Shown here: in pieces, positions 26,561 through 35,851 of the stretch
How positions within the stretch are numbered: position 1 is the stretch's first letter
How the letters are laid out: each line of letters starts with the position of its first letter
Assembly (NCBI RefSeq): GCF_017873215.1
Contig: NZ_JAGGKA010000012.1
Location: 82,053-146,052, forward strand
Length of the DNA: 64,000 nt
From: Clostridium tetanomorphum
GTDB taxonomy: Bacteria > Bacillota > Clostridia > Clostridiales > Clostridiaceae
Reading direction: 5' to 3'
Made by a program: the position numbers and the translations under genes
The notes under the pieces: generated by a model
What the model was told of the DNA's origin: nothing
Seen by the model: only the letters and a program-made list of their open reading frames with translations
Databases searched by the model: none

Positions 26561-27835
26561 CTATTTGCGAACCTTTTCTATAAGTTTTTCTGGGTTTACT
26601 ATCTTACCTAAATTATATTTTTTATTGTCTTTCTCTATTTGTATTATGTTACCTGTATCTACTGCAGCCTTTAAAAATTCATCTGGAGTTATATCAGGAT
26701 TTACTTGGCAGCATAGAGTATACAAAGCTGCTACATAGGGAACAGCCCAACTTAATCCACCTTCTCTATAAAATACATAATCTGATGTTCCTGTAGGGGA
26801 AGCAGTACATCTACTATCCATTGGTACCATAATATTTTTTGATGGATTAAATCTTTTATTATCTTTAAAAAATAAATTACTCCAGAACATACCTGTTTCA
26901 TAGTTTTTAAAATCCTCTGGATTTTTCATACTATCTCTTCCAAGGCCCCAAAAATCAATATTATAATATTGACTAAAACTTGTAGAAACAACTAATATAC
27001 CTTCACCTTTAGCTTTTTTTACTGCGGCATCTACTTCTTTAAAGCCTTTTTGTCTCTCGTCCCATCCTATAGACATGGAGATAGCTCGTATTTTTTTTTC
27101 TTTAGGCAAAGTTTTATTTACTTCTATGATTCTATCTATGGATTTTGCTAAATAAGTAAAATCAAAAGGGAATCCTGTTACAAGGCTACTTAAAGTAAAT
27201 TTACCATGGGTTTCTGCAATGTAGTATAAATCTGCTTCTGGCGCAACGCCTACAGTTTTTCCTACTGCAATAGAACCAACAGCTGCTCCATGCATAGAAG
27301 CACCATCACTTTCCCCATTATGGATTTCTTCGTAAAATTTTAATCTATCCTTATATTCTTCATGGTCAGTTAAAAGAGTTTGATCAATAATAGCCATGCT
27401 AACTCCTTTACCTGTAATGCCTTTTTCGTGAAGTTTTCTTAAATTTAAACCTGGATTTTTTCCATATTCCATAATAGCATTTTTATCAAATCCTTTTGGA
27501 AGGTCAGAAGGCCACTTTGTTTTACTATCAAAATCTGCGTGCATTAAATCTTTTAAATTATTTTTAATGTCTAGTTCATATAAATCACAACTTCTTAAAT
27601 CAACTTGCCACATTTTATTAGAGTTTTCTTCATACGTTGGAAGTTCTTTAAGTTTCCCTCTTTTATAATCTACAGGGTTAGGTACTCTAGCTATTCCGCT
27701 ATTACCATTTACTTTGCAATCGTTATATTTACCTATTGGAAAAGTAAAAGCAAATACTACAAATAAAACTAAAATAATAATAATTGAAAAACATACTTTC
27801 TTTTTGACACTAAATTTTTTAATATGATTCCACAT
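26561..27835 (-). CDS. Membrane-anchored subtilisin-like serine protease (S8)
   Basis: The protein has 424 residues. An N-terminal signal anchor (about 14-32) is followed by an extracytoplasmic region and an S8 catalytic domain. The triad is D151 (MAIIDQTLLTDHEE), H182 (GASMHGAAVGSIA) and S362 (GGLSWAVPYVAAL). ATG 27835 has GGAGGAGG. It is the last gene downstream of blaI-blaR1 on the same strand and has its own BlaI-like palindrome upstream (27863-27888). It is therefore probably the effector of this BlaI/BlaR1 pair instead of a beta-lactamase. It has no prodomain that I recognise. Substrate unknown. Confidence 0.88.
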   Translation of the reverse strand: MWNHIKKFSVKKKVCFSIIIILVLFVVFAFTFPIGKYNDCKVNGNSGIARVPNPVDYKRGKLKELPTYEENSNKMWQVDLRSCDLYELDIKNNLKDLMHADFDSKTKWPSDLPKGFDKNAIMEYGKNPGLNLRKLHEKGITGKGVSMAIIDQTLLTDHEEYKDRLKFYEEIHNGESDGASMHGAAVGSIAVGKTVGVAPEADLYYIAETHGKFTLSSLVTGFPFDFTYLAKSIDRIIEVNKTLPKEKKIRAISMSIGWDERQKGFKEVDAAVKKAKGEGILVVSTSFSQYYNIDFWGLGRDSMKNPEDFKNYETGMFWSNLFFKDNKRFNPSKNIMVPMDSRCTASPTGTSDYVFYREGGLSWAVPYVAALYTLCCQVNPDITPDEFLKAAVDTGNIIQIEKDNKKYNLGKIVNPEKLIEKVRK

Positions 27836-27862
27836 AATAATCCTCCTCCAAATTTAATCTTT

Positions 27863-27888
27863 TTAGAGATTACGTATGTAATCTCTAA
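27863..27888. promoter_or_regulatory. BlaI-type operator upstream of the protease gene
   Basis: Long perfect palindrome with core TTACGTATGTAA (27870-27881) and arms TTAGAGA / TCTCTAA. The core closely matches the palindrome before blaI (29813-29836). A hairpin TATTAGAG / CTCTAATA (about 27904-27934) just before it may end blaR1 transcription. Confidence 0.7.
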
Positions 27889-27943
27889 AGTATAAAATTT
27901 TGTATTAGAGTTATCCAAGATGATATCTCTAATACGAAAAATA

Positions 27944-29428
27944 TTATTTAACTTTTTTTAATACATAGTAAAATGGGGACATATTTCTGAATGAATAATC
28001 TCCACTTTTCCATTGCAAAAATATATATTCCTCATTATCTATACTTTTTATATAATACTTGCTAACTGTTTTATCATAAAGACATATAATTAGATCTTTT
28101 GACCAGTTCCAATATTTTATATTTGTTTTTCCGTTTTGAAAAAACTCTAAATTTTTAAGATATAAGTCGTCTTTGTAATTTCTTCTATAAGGAATAAAAT
28201 CCTTTATATTTTTTACAAAATCTACAGATATCCATTTTCCTAAGATTTTATCATCTTTATTAAATGAAATATTTGTATTATCTATTTTTCTAATTCTTCC
28301 TTCTTCATCTACTACATAACTAGAGGATATATTCTTGTCCATAGCTGCCAAAACTGTGCTATTACATTCTGTTAACATAATAGCACCAGTTAAAATTACT
28401 ACAACTAAAGATAGGGCTGTAGCATATAATCCTTTCTTTTTAAAATCACGTATAAAGGATATTCTTTTGGCAATTTCTTTTTTATTTCCTACCATATTTA
28501 AAGGCATGGAAATGTTTAAATTATTTTTTGAATAAGAGAGAAGATTTATTATAGTATGTCCATAACTTAGTTTGCCTTCTGTATTTATATAAGAAAGTAC
28601 CATTTCATCACAACTTAATTCTAAGGTTTTCTTTAATTTATTCAGAGTATACCAAATCAAAGGATTAAACCAGTAGAATATACAAACAATTTTAGCTAAA
28701 TATAAAACAAAAATATCTTTTCTTTTATAATGACATAATTCATGAAGCAGTATATTTTTTAAATCTTCTTTTTTAATTTCTTTTAATAATCCCTTTGGAA
28801 TTAATATTATAGGATTTTTTAATCCCAATATAGCAGGACTACTTATAAAACTTAATTCTAATAATTTAAATTTTGACTTAATTTTAAGAAATTTACTACA
28901 CTCTAACAGTGTGTTTATTATTTTTTTATCATTTACTTCTTTAATATATTTTATTTTTTTATAAAACTTTATATGGTTGACTATATTATATAAGATTAAG
29001 ATACATACTCCTAAAAACCATAATATAAATAAGTATTTTGTATAAGAATGAGATCTTTTTATAGTATAGGAAAAGTTTATATAATTAGGTTGTCTAAAGC
29101 TTCTATCTATTTCCCTATAATAGCTTAAGCTACTATCATAACTTTTAGATTTATCTTCATTTTTTATCATATCAACTATGGTATTTTTATGATTTAGCAT
29201 AGCTAATATTTTTGCTTTGTTATATAAGCTTAAAGAGCTTTTAGGCATTACAGGGGAAATTAATCTTATTAATATGAAGATATAAAGTATATATTGAAAT
29301 TTTACAGAAATTTTCTTATTTAAAAGTTTGTTTATTGTAATTATAAATATTATAGGTATAATAGAGAAAAGTGACATTTCTATAATTAGTTTAAAAACTA
29401 AAAATATATAAAATACTAACTTATCCAT
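27944..29428 (-). CDS. blaR1: BlaR1/MecR1-type M56 sensor protease with non-PBP sensor
   Basis: The protein has 494 residues. There are four membrane segments (about 7-30, 45-60, 131-150, 333-350), and between the third and fourth lies an M56 zinc protease domain with HELCH (229-233) and a downstream ELSCDE. On sensing a signal, such proteins cleave BlaI. The C-terminal part (about 350-494) is not a penicillin-binding domain: no SxxK/KTG is seen. It carries GKWISVDFVKNIKDFIP and FLQWKSGDYSFRNMSP, as in many Bacillus-group BlaR1 homologues of unknown ligand. Its start overlaps closely with blaI (1-base gap). Confidence 0.88.
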   Translation of the reverse strand: MDKLVFYIFLVFKLIIEMSLFSIIPIIFIITINKLLNKKISVKFQYILYIFILIRLISPVMPKSSLSLYNKAKILAMLNHKNTIVDMIKNEDKSKSYDSSLSYYREIDRSFRQPNYINFSYTIKRSHSYTKYLFILWFLGVCILILYNIVNHIKFYKKIKYIKEVNDKKIINTLLECSKFLKIKSKFKLLELSFISSPAILGLKNPIILIPKGLLKEIKKEDLKNILLHELCHYKRKDIFVLYLAKIVCIFYWFNPLIWYTLNKLKKTLELSCDEMVLSYINTEGKLSYGHTIINLLSYSKNNLNISMPLNMVGNKKEIAKRISFIRDFKKKGLYATALSLVVVILTGAIMLTECNSTVLAAMDKNISSSYVVDEEGRIRKIDNTNISFNKDDKILGKWISVDFVKNIKDFIPYRRNYKDDLYLKNLEFFQNGKTNIKYWNWSKDLIICLYDKTVSKYYIKSIDNEEYIFLQWKSGDYSFRNMSPFYYVLKKVK

Positions 29429-29429
29429 A

Positions 29430-29801
29430 TCATTTCCTCTCTTTTAAAATCTTTTTCAAATCCTCTATATCCTCATCTGTAAGGTTATGATCTTCTATAA
29501 AATTTAATACCAAGTCTTTAGTCACTCCATTAAATACTCTGTGCAAAAAAGATTTACTTTCTTCTTTTATACAATCCTCTTTTTTGACTAAAGGATAATA
29601 ATTATAAGATCTTCCGTCTACTTTAAATGATAATACTTCTTTTTTTACTAATCTGCTTATTAATGTTTTTATGGTTTTAGGTTTCCAATCCATTTTGCTT
29701 TCCAAATTTTCTATAACATAATTGGCACTACACGGATTGTTATCCCATATTATTTTCATAACTTCCCATTCTGCGTCAGATATTTTAGGTAATTTAGTCA
29801 T
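29430..29801 (-). CDS. blaI: BlaI/MecI/CopY-family repressor
   Basis: This 123-residue winged-helix repressor has LPKISDAEWEVMKIIWDNNP at its N-terminus, recognition region WKPKTIKTLISRLVKKEV, and a C-terminal dimerisation and cleavage region. It pairs with the M56 sensor encoded immediately downstream. The promoter upstream carries a matching palindrome, so autoregulation is expected. ATG 29801 follows AAGGAGTG. Length is normal for the family. Confidence 0.93.
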   Translation of the reverse strand: MTKLPKISDAEWEVMKIIWDNNPCSANYVIENLESKMDWKPKTIKTLISRLVKKEVLSFKVDGRSYNYYPLVKKEDCIKEESKSFLHRVFNGVTKDLVLNFIEDHNLTDEDIEDLKKILKERK

Positions 29802-29812
29802 AGTAACACTCC

Positions 29813-29869
29813 TTAGATTACAATTGTAATTTCTAAATTAATATTATACTTTTAATTTGAATTTGTCAA
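29813..29869 (-). promoter_or_regulatory. blaI promoter and operator
   Basis: Minus strand: TTGACA (29869-29864), 17-base spacer, TAATAT (29846-29841). The operator palindrome at 29836-29813 has core TTACAATTGTAA. It sits over the start of transcription. Confidence 0.8.
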
Positions 29870-29879
29870 TAATTATGTT

Positions 29880-30118
29880 TTACGTTAGCATGGAAAAATA
29901 TTAAAGCATTATCCGTTATAGAATACTGTAGATTAAAAAATATAAAACTAAAATAATATCGCAAATTTAAGGAAAAAAACGAAATATATACATATTAATA
30001 GAATTATGAATATAATTGGATTCACAAGGAATATTATGAAAATTAGAAAATTGAAAATAATTTATGATTATGTTAAAATATTTACTATAAAAAATAAATA
30101 TTATATTAAAGTTATATG
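29880..30118. other. AT-rich intergenic stretch without a gene
   Basis: Divergent region between blaI and the cobalamin riboswitch. No open frame or strong structure is seen. It must contain the promoter of the riboswitch unit, but several AT-rich candidates prevent a firm choice. Confidence 0.5.
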
Positions 30119-30391
30119 AGTGCTTTTTTGAAAAGATTAAAAAGGAAGTTCGGTGAGAGACCGACGCAGCCCCGCTACTGTAAGTACAGACAAAATCTTA
30201 ATTAACCACTGGTGTATTCCGGGAAGGTAAGAAAGTAGGATGAAGTACAAGCCAGGAGACTTGCTTATATGATATAAATGCTTCAGTATATTCGGAGGGA
30301 ATATAGTGACTATTTCTTATGCTAATTTATAATAAATTAATTCTATAGTAAGTAGTTAAGAAACTCCCAAGGAAGGAGTTTCTTTTTTATA
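30119..30391 (+). promoter_or_regulatory. Cobalamin riboswitch with terminator (first copy)
   Basis: The conserved aptamer core GCCCCGCTACTG is at about 30170-30181, with GGTGAGAGACCG upstream. The B12 box AAGCCAGGAGACTTGC is at 30249-30264. A terminator AAGAAACTCC / GGAGTTTCTT with T-run lies at 30358-30391, about 65 bases before the transporter gene. Cobalamin binding should switch off the ABC transporter genes. Confidence 0.95.
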
Positions 30392-30456
30392 TAAAAGATT
30401 ATGATATAAAATCCGGATTTTTAAATTATAAAATTTATAATATTGGAGGATAAAGG

Positions 30457-32070
30457 ATGGTTAGCAGGAAAAAGCTTTTTATTATTTTAAGTATATTAAG
30501 CTTAATATCTTTATTTGCATCTGGATGTGGTAAAAGCAAAGAGGAAGCAAGCAATAAAAATTCATCAAAAACAATAAATATAGCAGCTAGTTCAGATAGT
30601 GAAATGGATACATTAGATACTCTTTCAGACAAAGGATTAATGCAGGCTTATCCACTAATTTACGACTCTCTAGTTGAATATGGTGAAAATGGAAATATAG
30701 TTTCTGGATTAGCAGAATCATGGAATGTATCTGAAGATGGTAAAAGCTATACTTTTCATTTAAGAAAAGGAGTAAAATTTTCGGATGGAACCCCTTGTGA
30801 TGCTGAAGCTGTAAAATTTTCAATTGAAAGATGGGCTAATAATGAAAAATTATCTTGGATGAAAATTTGCAAAGATATAAAGAAAATAAATGTTATAGAT
30901 AAGGACACAATTAAATTAGATTTTCAATCTAAATATTCACTTGCATTAACTGAATTTACATATCCAAGACCTATAAGAATAATAAGTCCAACAGCAGTAG
31001 AGCCAGCAGGAGATCCTAAAGGTAAGTTTGTAAAACCAATAGGTACAGGAGCTTGGAAAGTTGAGAATTATATAAAGGATAAGGAAACTGTTTTGATTAA
31101 AAATGATAATTATTGGGGAGATAAACCTAAAGTTGATAAGCTTGTAATAAAAGTAATTGCAGATCCTCAAACAAGAGTTTTAGCACTTCAGAATGGAGAA
31201 GTGGACTTAGCAGGAGGTCAAATGTCTGGAATACCTATTGAAAGCTTAAAAGTAATAAAAAAGAATAATGACTTGAAGATTTTTACTAATTCAGGAACAA
31301 CCTCTTATTTTTTAATGTTTAATAATAAAAATGATATATTTAAAGATTGTAAGATTAGAAAAGCAATAAATTACGCAATAAATAAGGATGAAATTGCTAA
31401 TAATTTGTTTGATGGTACAGGAAAGCCAGCACAAGGATTATTCCAATCTACAGTTCCTTATGTAACAAAAGACAATAATAAAGGATATAAATATAATATT
31501 CAGAAAGCTAAAGAGCTTTTAAATGAAGCAGGATGGAAGGATTCAAATAATGATGGAATTTTAGATAAAAACGGACAAGCGCTTAAAATACCACTTGTTC
31601 TTCAAGTGGAAGAGTTCCCAGAATGGAAGTCTATATGTGAAGTTATTCAAGCTAATTTAGCACAGATAGGAATTAAATTAGATTTAAAAATTCTTGAAGG
31701 AAGTGCATATTATGATTCTATTTGGAAAAGTAAGGACTATGGATTAGTTATATATCGTACATATTCTGATGGATGGAATCCTTATTTCTTTCTAAAAGAT
31801 ATATTCCATAGTAGACAAGGGGAAACTGCTATATCCTATACAACAAAAGAATTGGAAAAATTAATAGATAGCATTGCACCAATGTCAAATAAAGAAGAAA
31901 TACAAAAGACTTATGACAAAATGTTTAAAATTATGTATGATGAGGCCGTATGTGTACCTATATACTATACTAATGAAATTTTTGTAACAAATAAAACAAT
32001 CTCAGGATTTGAATTTGGAAATACAACTTATAGTCCTGTTATTTGGGAAAAGCTTTATAAAAATAAATAA
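30457..32070 (+). CDS. NikA/OppA-type substrate-binding lipoprotein
   Basis: This 537-residue family 5 extracellular solute-binding protein has a lipobox (LFASGC) after an N-terminal hydrophobic segment. Family signatures include SYTFHLRKGVKFSDGTPCDA and FNNKNDIFKDCKIRKAINYA. The family binds peptides, nickel or metal chelates. Position directly behind a cobalamin riboswitch argues for a cobalt- or corrinoid-related substrate. ATG 30457 follows TTGGAGGATAAAGG. It is first in an operon with a methyltransferase and a complete permease/ATPase set. Substrate is inferred. Confidence 0.9.
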   Translation: MVSRKKLFIILSILSLISLFASGCGKSKEEASNKNSSKTINIAASSDSEMDTLDTLSDKGLMQAYPLIYDSLVEYGENGNIVSGLAESWNVSEDGKSYTFHLRKGVKFSDGTPCDAEAVKFSIERWANNEKLSWMKICKDIKKINVIDKDTIKLDFQSKYSLALTEFTYPRPIRIISPTAVEPAGDPKGKFVKPIGTGAWKVENYIKDKETVLIKNDNYWGDKPKVDKLVIKVIADPQTRVLALQNGEVDLAGGQMSGIPIESLKVIKKNNDLKIFTNSGTTSYFLMFNNKNDIFKDCKIRKAINYAINKDEIANNLFDGTGKPAQGLFQSTVPYVTKDNNKGYKYNIQKAKELLNEAGWKDSNNDGILDKNGQALKIPLVLQVEEFPEWKSICEVIQANLAQIGIKLDLKILEGSAYYDSIWKSKDYGLVIYRTYSDGWNPYFFLKDIFHSRQGETAISYTTKELEKLIDSIAPMSNKEEIQKTYDKMFKIMYDEAVCVPIYYTNEIFVTNKTISGFEFGNTTYSPVIWEKLYKNK

Positions 32071-32105
32071 TATAAATTTAATAAAATACAATGGAGGAAT
32101 GTATT

Positions 32106-32855
32106 ATGGAACTTAAAGAGAGAAATGTAAAGTACTGGAATGAAAGTTCTGAAATTTATAATGACTTGATTTTAGAGGAATTAACTAGTTTTAAAAAGGA
32201 TGCATGGAAAAATTTAATAAAAACTAATATAGAGAAAGATAATTATAAAAAAGTACTTGATATAGGAACAGGTCCAGGATTTTTTGCAATTATCATGAGT
32301 CAAATGGGCTATGAAGTTACTGCTGTAGATTCATCAGAAATGATGATAAAACAAGCGTCACATAATGCTGAAATGGTTGGTGTTAATCCAAACTTCATGC
32401 AGTGCGATGTTGATTCATTGCCTTTTCCAGAAGAAAGTTTTGATGTAATTATAAGTAGAAATGTTACTTGGACATTACAGGAACCTGAAAAAGTATATAA
32501 ACTTTGGCATAAGATATTGAAAAAAGAAGGAAAAGTAATAATATTTGATGGAAATTGGAATGAAAGATTAGTAAATCCAGAGGTTCAAAAAAATTATGAA
32601 AAAGATATAGAGGAAGCAAAAAGTTTAGGATTTTTCATAGATATAGGTGATAGTTTAGAGGCAGAGGGAGATTCAATTTCATTAAAATTGCCTCTAACTT
32701 ATGAGAAACGTCCAGGATGGGATAGAGAAGTACTTTCTAAAATTGGATTTAAGGAGATAGTTATAGATGATAATATAAATGAAAAAGTATGTACAGAAGA
32801 AGAAAAAATAGCTAATAGAACTACGCCTATGTTCTATATATGTGCTAGAAAATAA
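32106..32855 (+). CDS. Class I SAM-dependent methyltransferase inside the transporter operon
   Basis: About 249 residues. SAM motif I is VLDIGTGPGFFAII, the acidic loop after beta-2 is VTAVDSSEMM, and the later motif reads FDVIISRNVTWTL. ATG 32106 is preferred to ATG 32091 because GGAGGAA (32093-32099) fits. It lies between the binding protein and the permease of a cobalamin-controlled importer, 35 bases after the former. A role in making or modifying a metal chelator taken up by the system is possible, comparable in logic to opine metallophore loci. Small-molecule, corrinoid-precursor or unrelated substrates cannot be excluded. Confidence 0.88.
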   Translation: MELKERNVKYWNESSEIYNDLILEELTSFKKDAWKNLIKTNIEKDNYKKVLDIGTGPGFFAIIMSQMGYEVTAVDSSEMMIKQASHNAEMVGVNPNFMQCDVDSLPFPEESFDVIISRNVTWTLQEPEKVYKLWHKILKKEGKVIIFDGNWNERLVNPEVQKNYEKDIEEAKSLGFFIDIGDSLEAEGDSISLKLPLTYEKRPGWDREVLSKIGFKEIVIDDNINEKVCTEEEKIANRTTPMFYICARK

Positions 32856-32865
32856 AACTATAATT

Positions 32866-32924
32866 AAGCTTCAGTTGAGAGTTAAATTATTTTTTATAAG
32901 AAAACTCCAGCTGAAGCTTAGAAC
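32866..32924. repeat. Hairpin element inside the operon
   Basis: AAGCTTCAG (32866-32874) and CTGAAGCTT (32911-32919) form a stem-loop, with CTGAAGCTTAGAAC matching 13 of 14 bases at 21187-21200. It separates the methyltransferase and permease genes and might attenuate or stabilise the transcript. Confidence 0.5.
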
Positions 32925-32949
32925 CACTTAATTAAGGGATGTGTTTTAT

Positions 32950-33894
32950 TTGAAAAGATATGTTATAAAACGATTATTAGCTATTGTTCCTGTAGTATTA
33001 GTTATTTCAATAATAACTTTTTTATTGATAAATTTAGCACCCGGAGATCCAGTAGAATTAAAGCTTAATTCTCAAGGAATAGCTTTTAACAAAGATACTG
33101 CTGATGCACTTAGAAAGGAAATGGGACTTAACTATCCTATACATATTCAATATATAAATTGGCTGAAAAAAGCTATTTGTTTTGATTTAGGTAACTCATT
33201 TAAAACTGGAATGCCGGTTTTAAATGAGTTATTGTATAGATTAACATTTACAATTAAATTAGCTTCATATGCATTAATTATTGCTATTTTTATTTCAATT
33301 CCATTAGGTATTATATCTGCATTATATAAAAATACAATAATTGATCATTTCATACGTTTTTTTGTTTTAACTGGAATAACTATTCCAGACTTTTGTTTGG
33401 GACTTTTACTATTATATTTATTTTCTGTAAAGATGAAAATATTTTCCATAGTTGGCGGAAATGGTTTTCGTAATGTTATACTACCAGCTTTTACTTTGGC
33501 TTTTGGGATAATAGCTCAATATACTAGAATACTTAGGGCAACTATGTTAGAGGTTCTAAATGAAGATTTTATAAAAGTGGCAAGGGCTAAAGGCTTAAAA
33601 AGAAGATGGTTTATAAGTAGATATGCTTTAAAAAATTCATTAATACCAATGATTACTATTTTGGGTACTAGTATAGGACAATTGCTTGCTGGATCTGTAA
33701 TTGTGGAAACAATTTTTTCTTGGCCAGGAATAGGTAAATTCGTTATTGATGCTATTTCTAACAGAGACTATCCCGTTATTCAAGGATTTGTAATATTCAT
33801 GTCAGTAATATTTGTAATAATTAATTTATTAGTAGATATTTCATATGCTTTTATTGATCCACGTGTTTTAGGAGGCAATAAAAATGATTCATAA
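32950..33894 (+). CDS. ABC transporter permease, NikB/DppB type
   Basis: About 314 residues with six membrane segments. The BPD_transp_1 loop includes RILRATMLEVLNEDFIKVAR followed by AKGL, and the N-terminal signature is ITFLLINLAPGDPVELK. The start is taken as TTG 32950 with AAGGGATG at about 32935-32942; GTG 32941 lies within that site. The stop overlaps the next permease by 11 bases, which is typical of translational coupling. It forms the membrane channel with the NikC-like partner. Confidence 0.88.
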   Translation: MKRYVIKRLLAIVPVVLVISIITFLLINLAPGDPVELKLNSQGIAFNKDTADALRKEMGLNYPIHIQYINWLKKAICFDLGNSFKTGMPVLNELLYRLTFTIKLASYALIIAIFISIPLGIISALYKNTIIDHFIRFFVLTGITIPDFCLGLLLLYLFSVKMKIFSIVGGNGFRNVILPAFTLAFGIIAQYTRILRATMLEVLNEDFIKVARAKGLKRRWFISRYALKNSLIPMITILGTSIGQLLAGSVIVETIFSWPGIGKFVIDAISNRDYPVIQGFVIFMSVIFVIINLLVDISYAFIDPRVLGGNKNDS

Positions 33895-34738
33895 AAGAAA
33901 CTATATATATACAGTTTTTAAAAGCTTGTTTAATAATAAGGTTGCTTTTATTAGTTTTATTATAATTGTTATATTTTTTTTAATAGGTATATTTGCGCCA
34001 TATTTAGCACCAAATGATCCACAAAAAGTAGTTTTATCTCAAAAGTTAAATGGTCCTAGTAAAGAGTTTTTGTTAGGTACAGATCATTTAGGAAGATGTA
34101 TTTTGTCACGAATTATTTATGGTACTAGGATATCTTTATTTTCTGTTTGTTTTATAATATTTATGATTTTGCTTATAAGTGTTCCAATAGCAATGATTTC
34201 GGGGTATTTTGGAGGTAAAATAGATAATTTTATTATGAGAGTAGTAGACGTTTTTCTCGCATTTCCAAGTGTTTTATTATGTATTGTAATAGCGGGTTTT
34301 TGGGGACAAAGTTTAATAAATATCATAATTGTACTCTCTTCTGTGTGGTGGGCTAAGTATGCAAGAGTTATTAGAGGGATGGTATTATCAATAAAACAAA
34401 AGGATTTTATCATGGCAGCTAAATCTTGTGGAACTTCATCAATTAAAATTATTTTGAGACATATTTTACCTAATATAGTGCCAACTATAATTATTTTAGC
34501 AACTATTGATATGGGAAATATAATTTTATCAATTTCAGGATTATCTTTTTTAGGGCTGGGAGCACAACCACCTATTCCAGAATGGGGTACTATGTTAAGT
34601 GAAGGGAAAAATTATATTCAAATAGCTCCAAGGATTATGATATGTCCAGGGCTAACAATAATGGTAGTAATAATGGCTTTTAACTTATTAGGAGATGCTC
34701 TAAGAGATATAATGGATCCTAAGTATATAAAAAGGTAA
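33884..34738 (+). CDS. ABC transporter permease, NikC/DppC type
   Basis: 284 residues with an N-terminal membrane segment, then the HLGRCILSRIIYGTRISLF signature of DppC/NikC proteins and the EAA-type loop (KQKDFIMAAKSCGTSSIKII). Overlaps the upstream permease gene by 11 bases. It pairs with that permease. There is a gap of about 120 bases before the ATPase genes, containing an imperfect stem (about 34780-34837). Confidence 0.92.
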   Translation: MIHKRNYIYTVFKSLFNNKVAFISFIIIVIFFLIGIFAPYLAPNDPQKVVLSQKLNGPSKEFLLGTDHLGRCILSRIIYGTRISLFSVCFIIFMILLISVPIAMISGYFGGKIDNFIMRVVDVFLAFPSVLLCIVIAGFWGQSLINIIIVLSSVWWAKYARVIRGMVLSIKQKDFIMAAKSCGTSSIKIILRHILPNIVPTIIILATIDMGNIILSISGLSFLGLGAQPPIPEWGTMLSEGKNYIQIAPRIMICPGLTIMVVIMAFNLLGDALRDIMDPKYIKR

Positions 34739-34861
34739 AAATAAATCAACATTTTTGCCACATAGTTACCTAATAAGAAAAGTTCTTCTAAATCTTAAAT
34801 AGAGTAAGTAAAGTGCAGCTAGAGATTAGAAGAAGTACATTTGGCATTGGAGGTATAAAAA

Positions 34862-35851
34862 ATGTATAAGGAGCAACCTTTATTAACAGTTAGAAATTTA
34901 AGAACTATATTCTATAAAAATAATTCTATTGTAAATGCAGTTAATAATATAAGTTTTGATTTGAAAGCTGGAAAAACTTTAGCAATAGTTGGAGAGAGTG
35001 GATGTGGAAAGAGTGCAACATGTTTATCTATACTTAGGTTAATTGATTATCCAGGTGAAATTATTAATGGAGAAATTTTATTTAAGGGAAAAGATTTAAT
35101 GAGCATTTCTGAAAAGGAATTGAAGAACATAAGAGGCAAAGAGATATCAATGATTTTTCAAAATCCTATGACATCACTTAATCCAATAATTACTGTAGGT
35201 ACCCATTTAATAGAAACAATTAAAAGTCATTATAGAATAAGTAATAAAGATGCAAGAAGTAAAGCTATAGATATTTTAAAAAAAGTTGGTTTAATAGATG
35301 CAGAAAAAATATTAAAAAAGTTTCCATTTCAATTAAGTGGAGGTATGCGCCAAAGAATAGTAATTGCAATGGCATTGTGTTTAAAACCTGAAATTATAAT
35401 TGCAGATGAACCAACAACAGCTTTAGATGTTACGGTACAAGCTCAAATTTTATATGAACTGAGAAAATTAAAAGAACAGTTAAATTCATCAATTATTTTT
35501 GTTACACATGATCTTGGAGTAGTGGCACAAATTGCAGATGAAATAGCAATAATGTATGCAGGAGCTATTATAGAATATGGAGATGTGTTAGAGGTTTTTA
35601 AAAATCCTATACACCCATATACAAAGGCTTTGCTAAATTCCATACCTAAATTAAATCAGATGGAAAAACTAAAACCAGTACAGGGGAATCCTCCCAACTT
35701 AATAAACTTAACTAATGAATGTGCTTTTAAATATAGGTGTGAGATTAAAGAAAAACAATGTATAAATGAAATTCCTATATTAAGAAGCATATCAGATAAT
35801 CATAAAGTAGCTTGCTTTTATGCTTCTAATGATAATATAGAGAGGGTATGA
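34862..35851 (+). CDS. ABC transporter ATP-binding protein, NikD/DppD type
   Basis: 329 residues. Walker A GESGCGKSA, Q-loop IFQNPMTSLNPI, signature LSGGMRQRI, Walker B IIADEPTTALD and H-loop VTHDL are all present. The C-terminal oligopeptide/nickel extension has a cysteine cluster (about residues 285-320). ATG 34862 follows TTGGAGGT. It overlaps the second ATPase gene by four bases. It drives uptake together with that protein. Confidence 0.93.
   Translation: MYKEQPLLTVRNLRTIFYKNNSIVNAVNNISFDLKAGKTLAIVGESGCGKSATCLSILRLIDYPGEIINGEILFKGKDLMSISEKELKNIRGKEISMIFQNPMTSLNPIITVGTHLIETIKSHYRISNKDARSKAIDILKKVGLIDAEKILKKFPFQLSGGMRQRIVIAMALCLKPEIIIADEPTTALDVTVQAQILYELRKLKEQLNSSIIFVTHDLGVVAQIADEIAIMYAGAIIEYGDVLEVFKNPIHPYTKALLNSIPKLNQMEKLKPVQGNPPNLINLTNECAFKYRCEIKEKQCINEIPILRSISDNHKVACFYASNDNIERV

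Noticed and set aside
27944..29428. Penicillin-binding sensor domain in BlaR1
   Set aside because: No SxxK, SxN or KTG motif in the C-terminal 145 residues.
34741..34861. Terminator splitting the transporter operon
   Set aside because: The stem at about 34780-34837 is imperfect and has no T-run; the ATPase genes are more likely co-transcribed.
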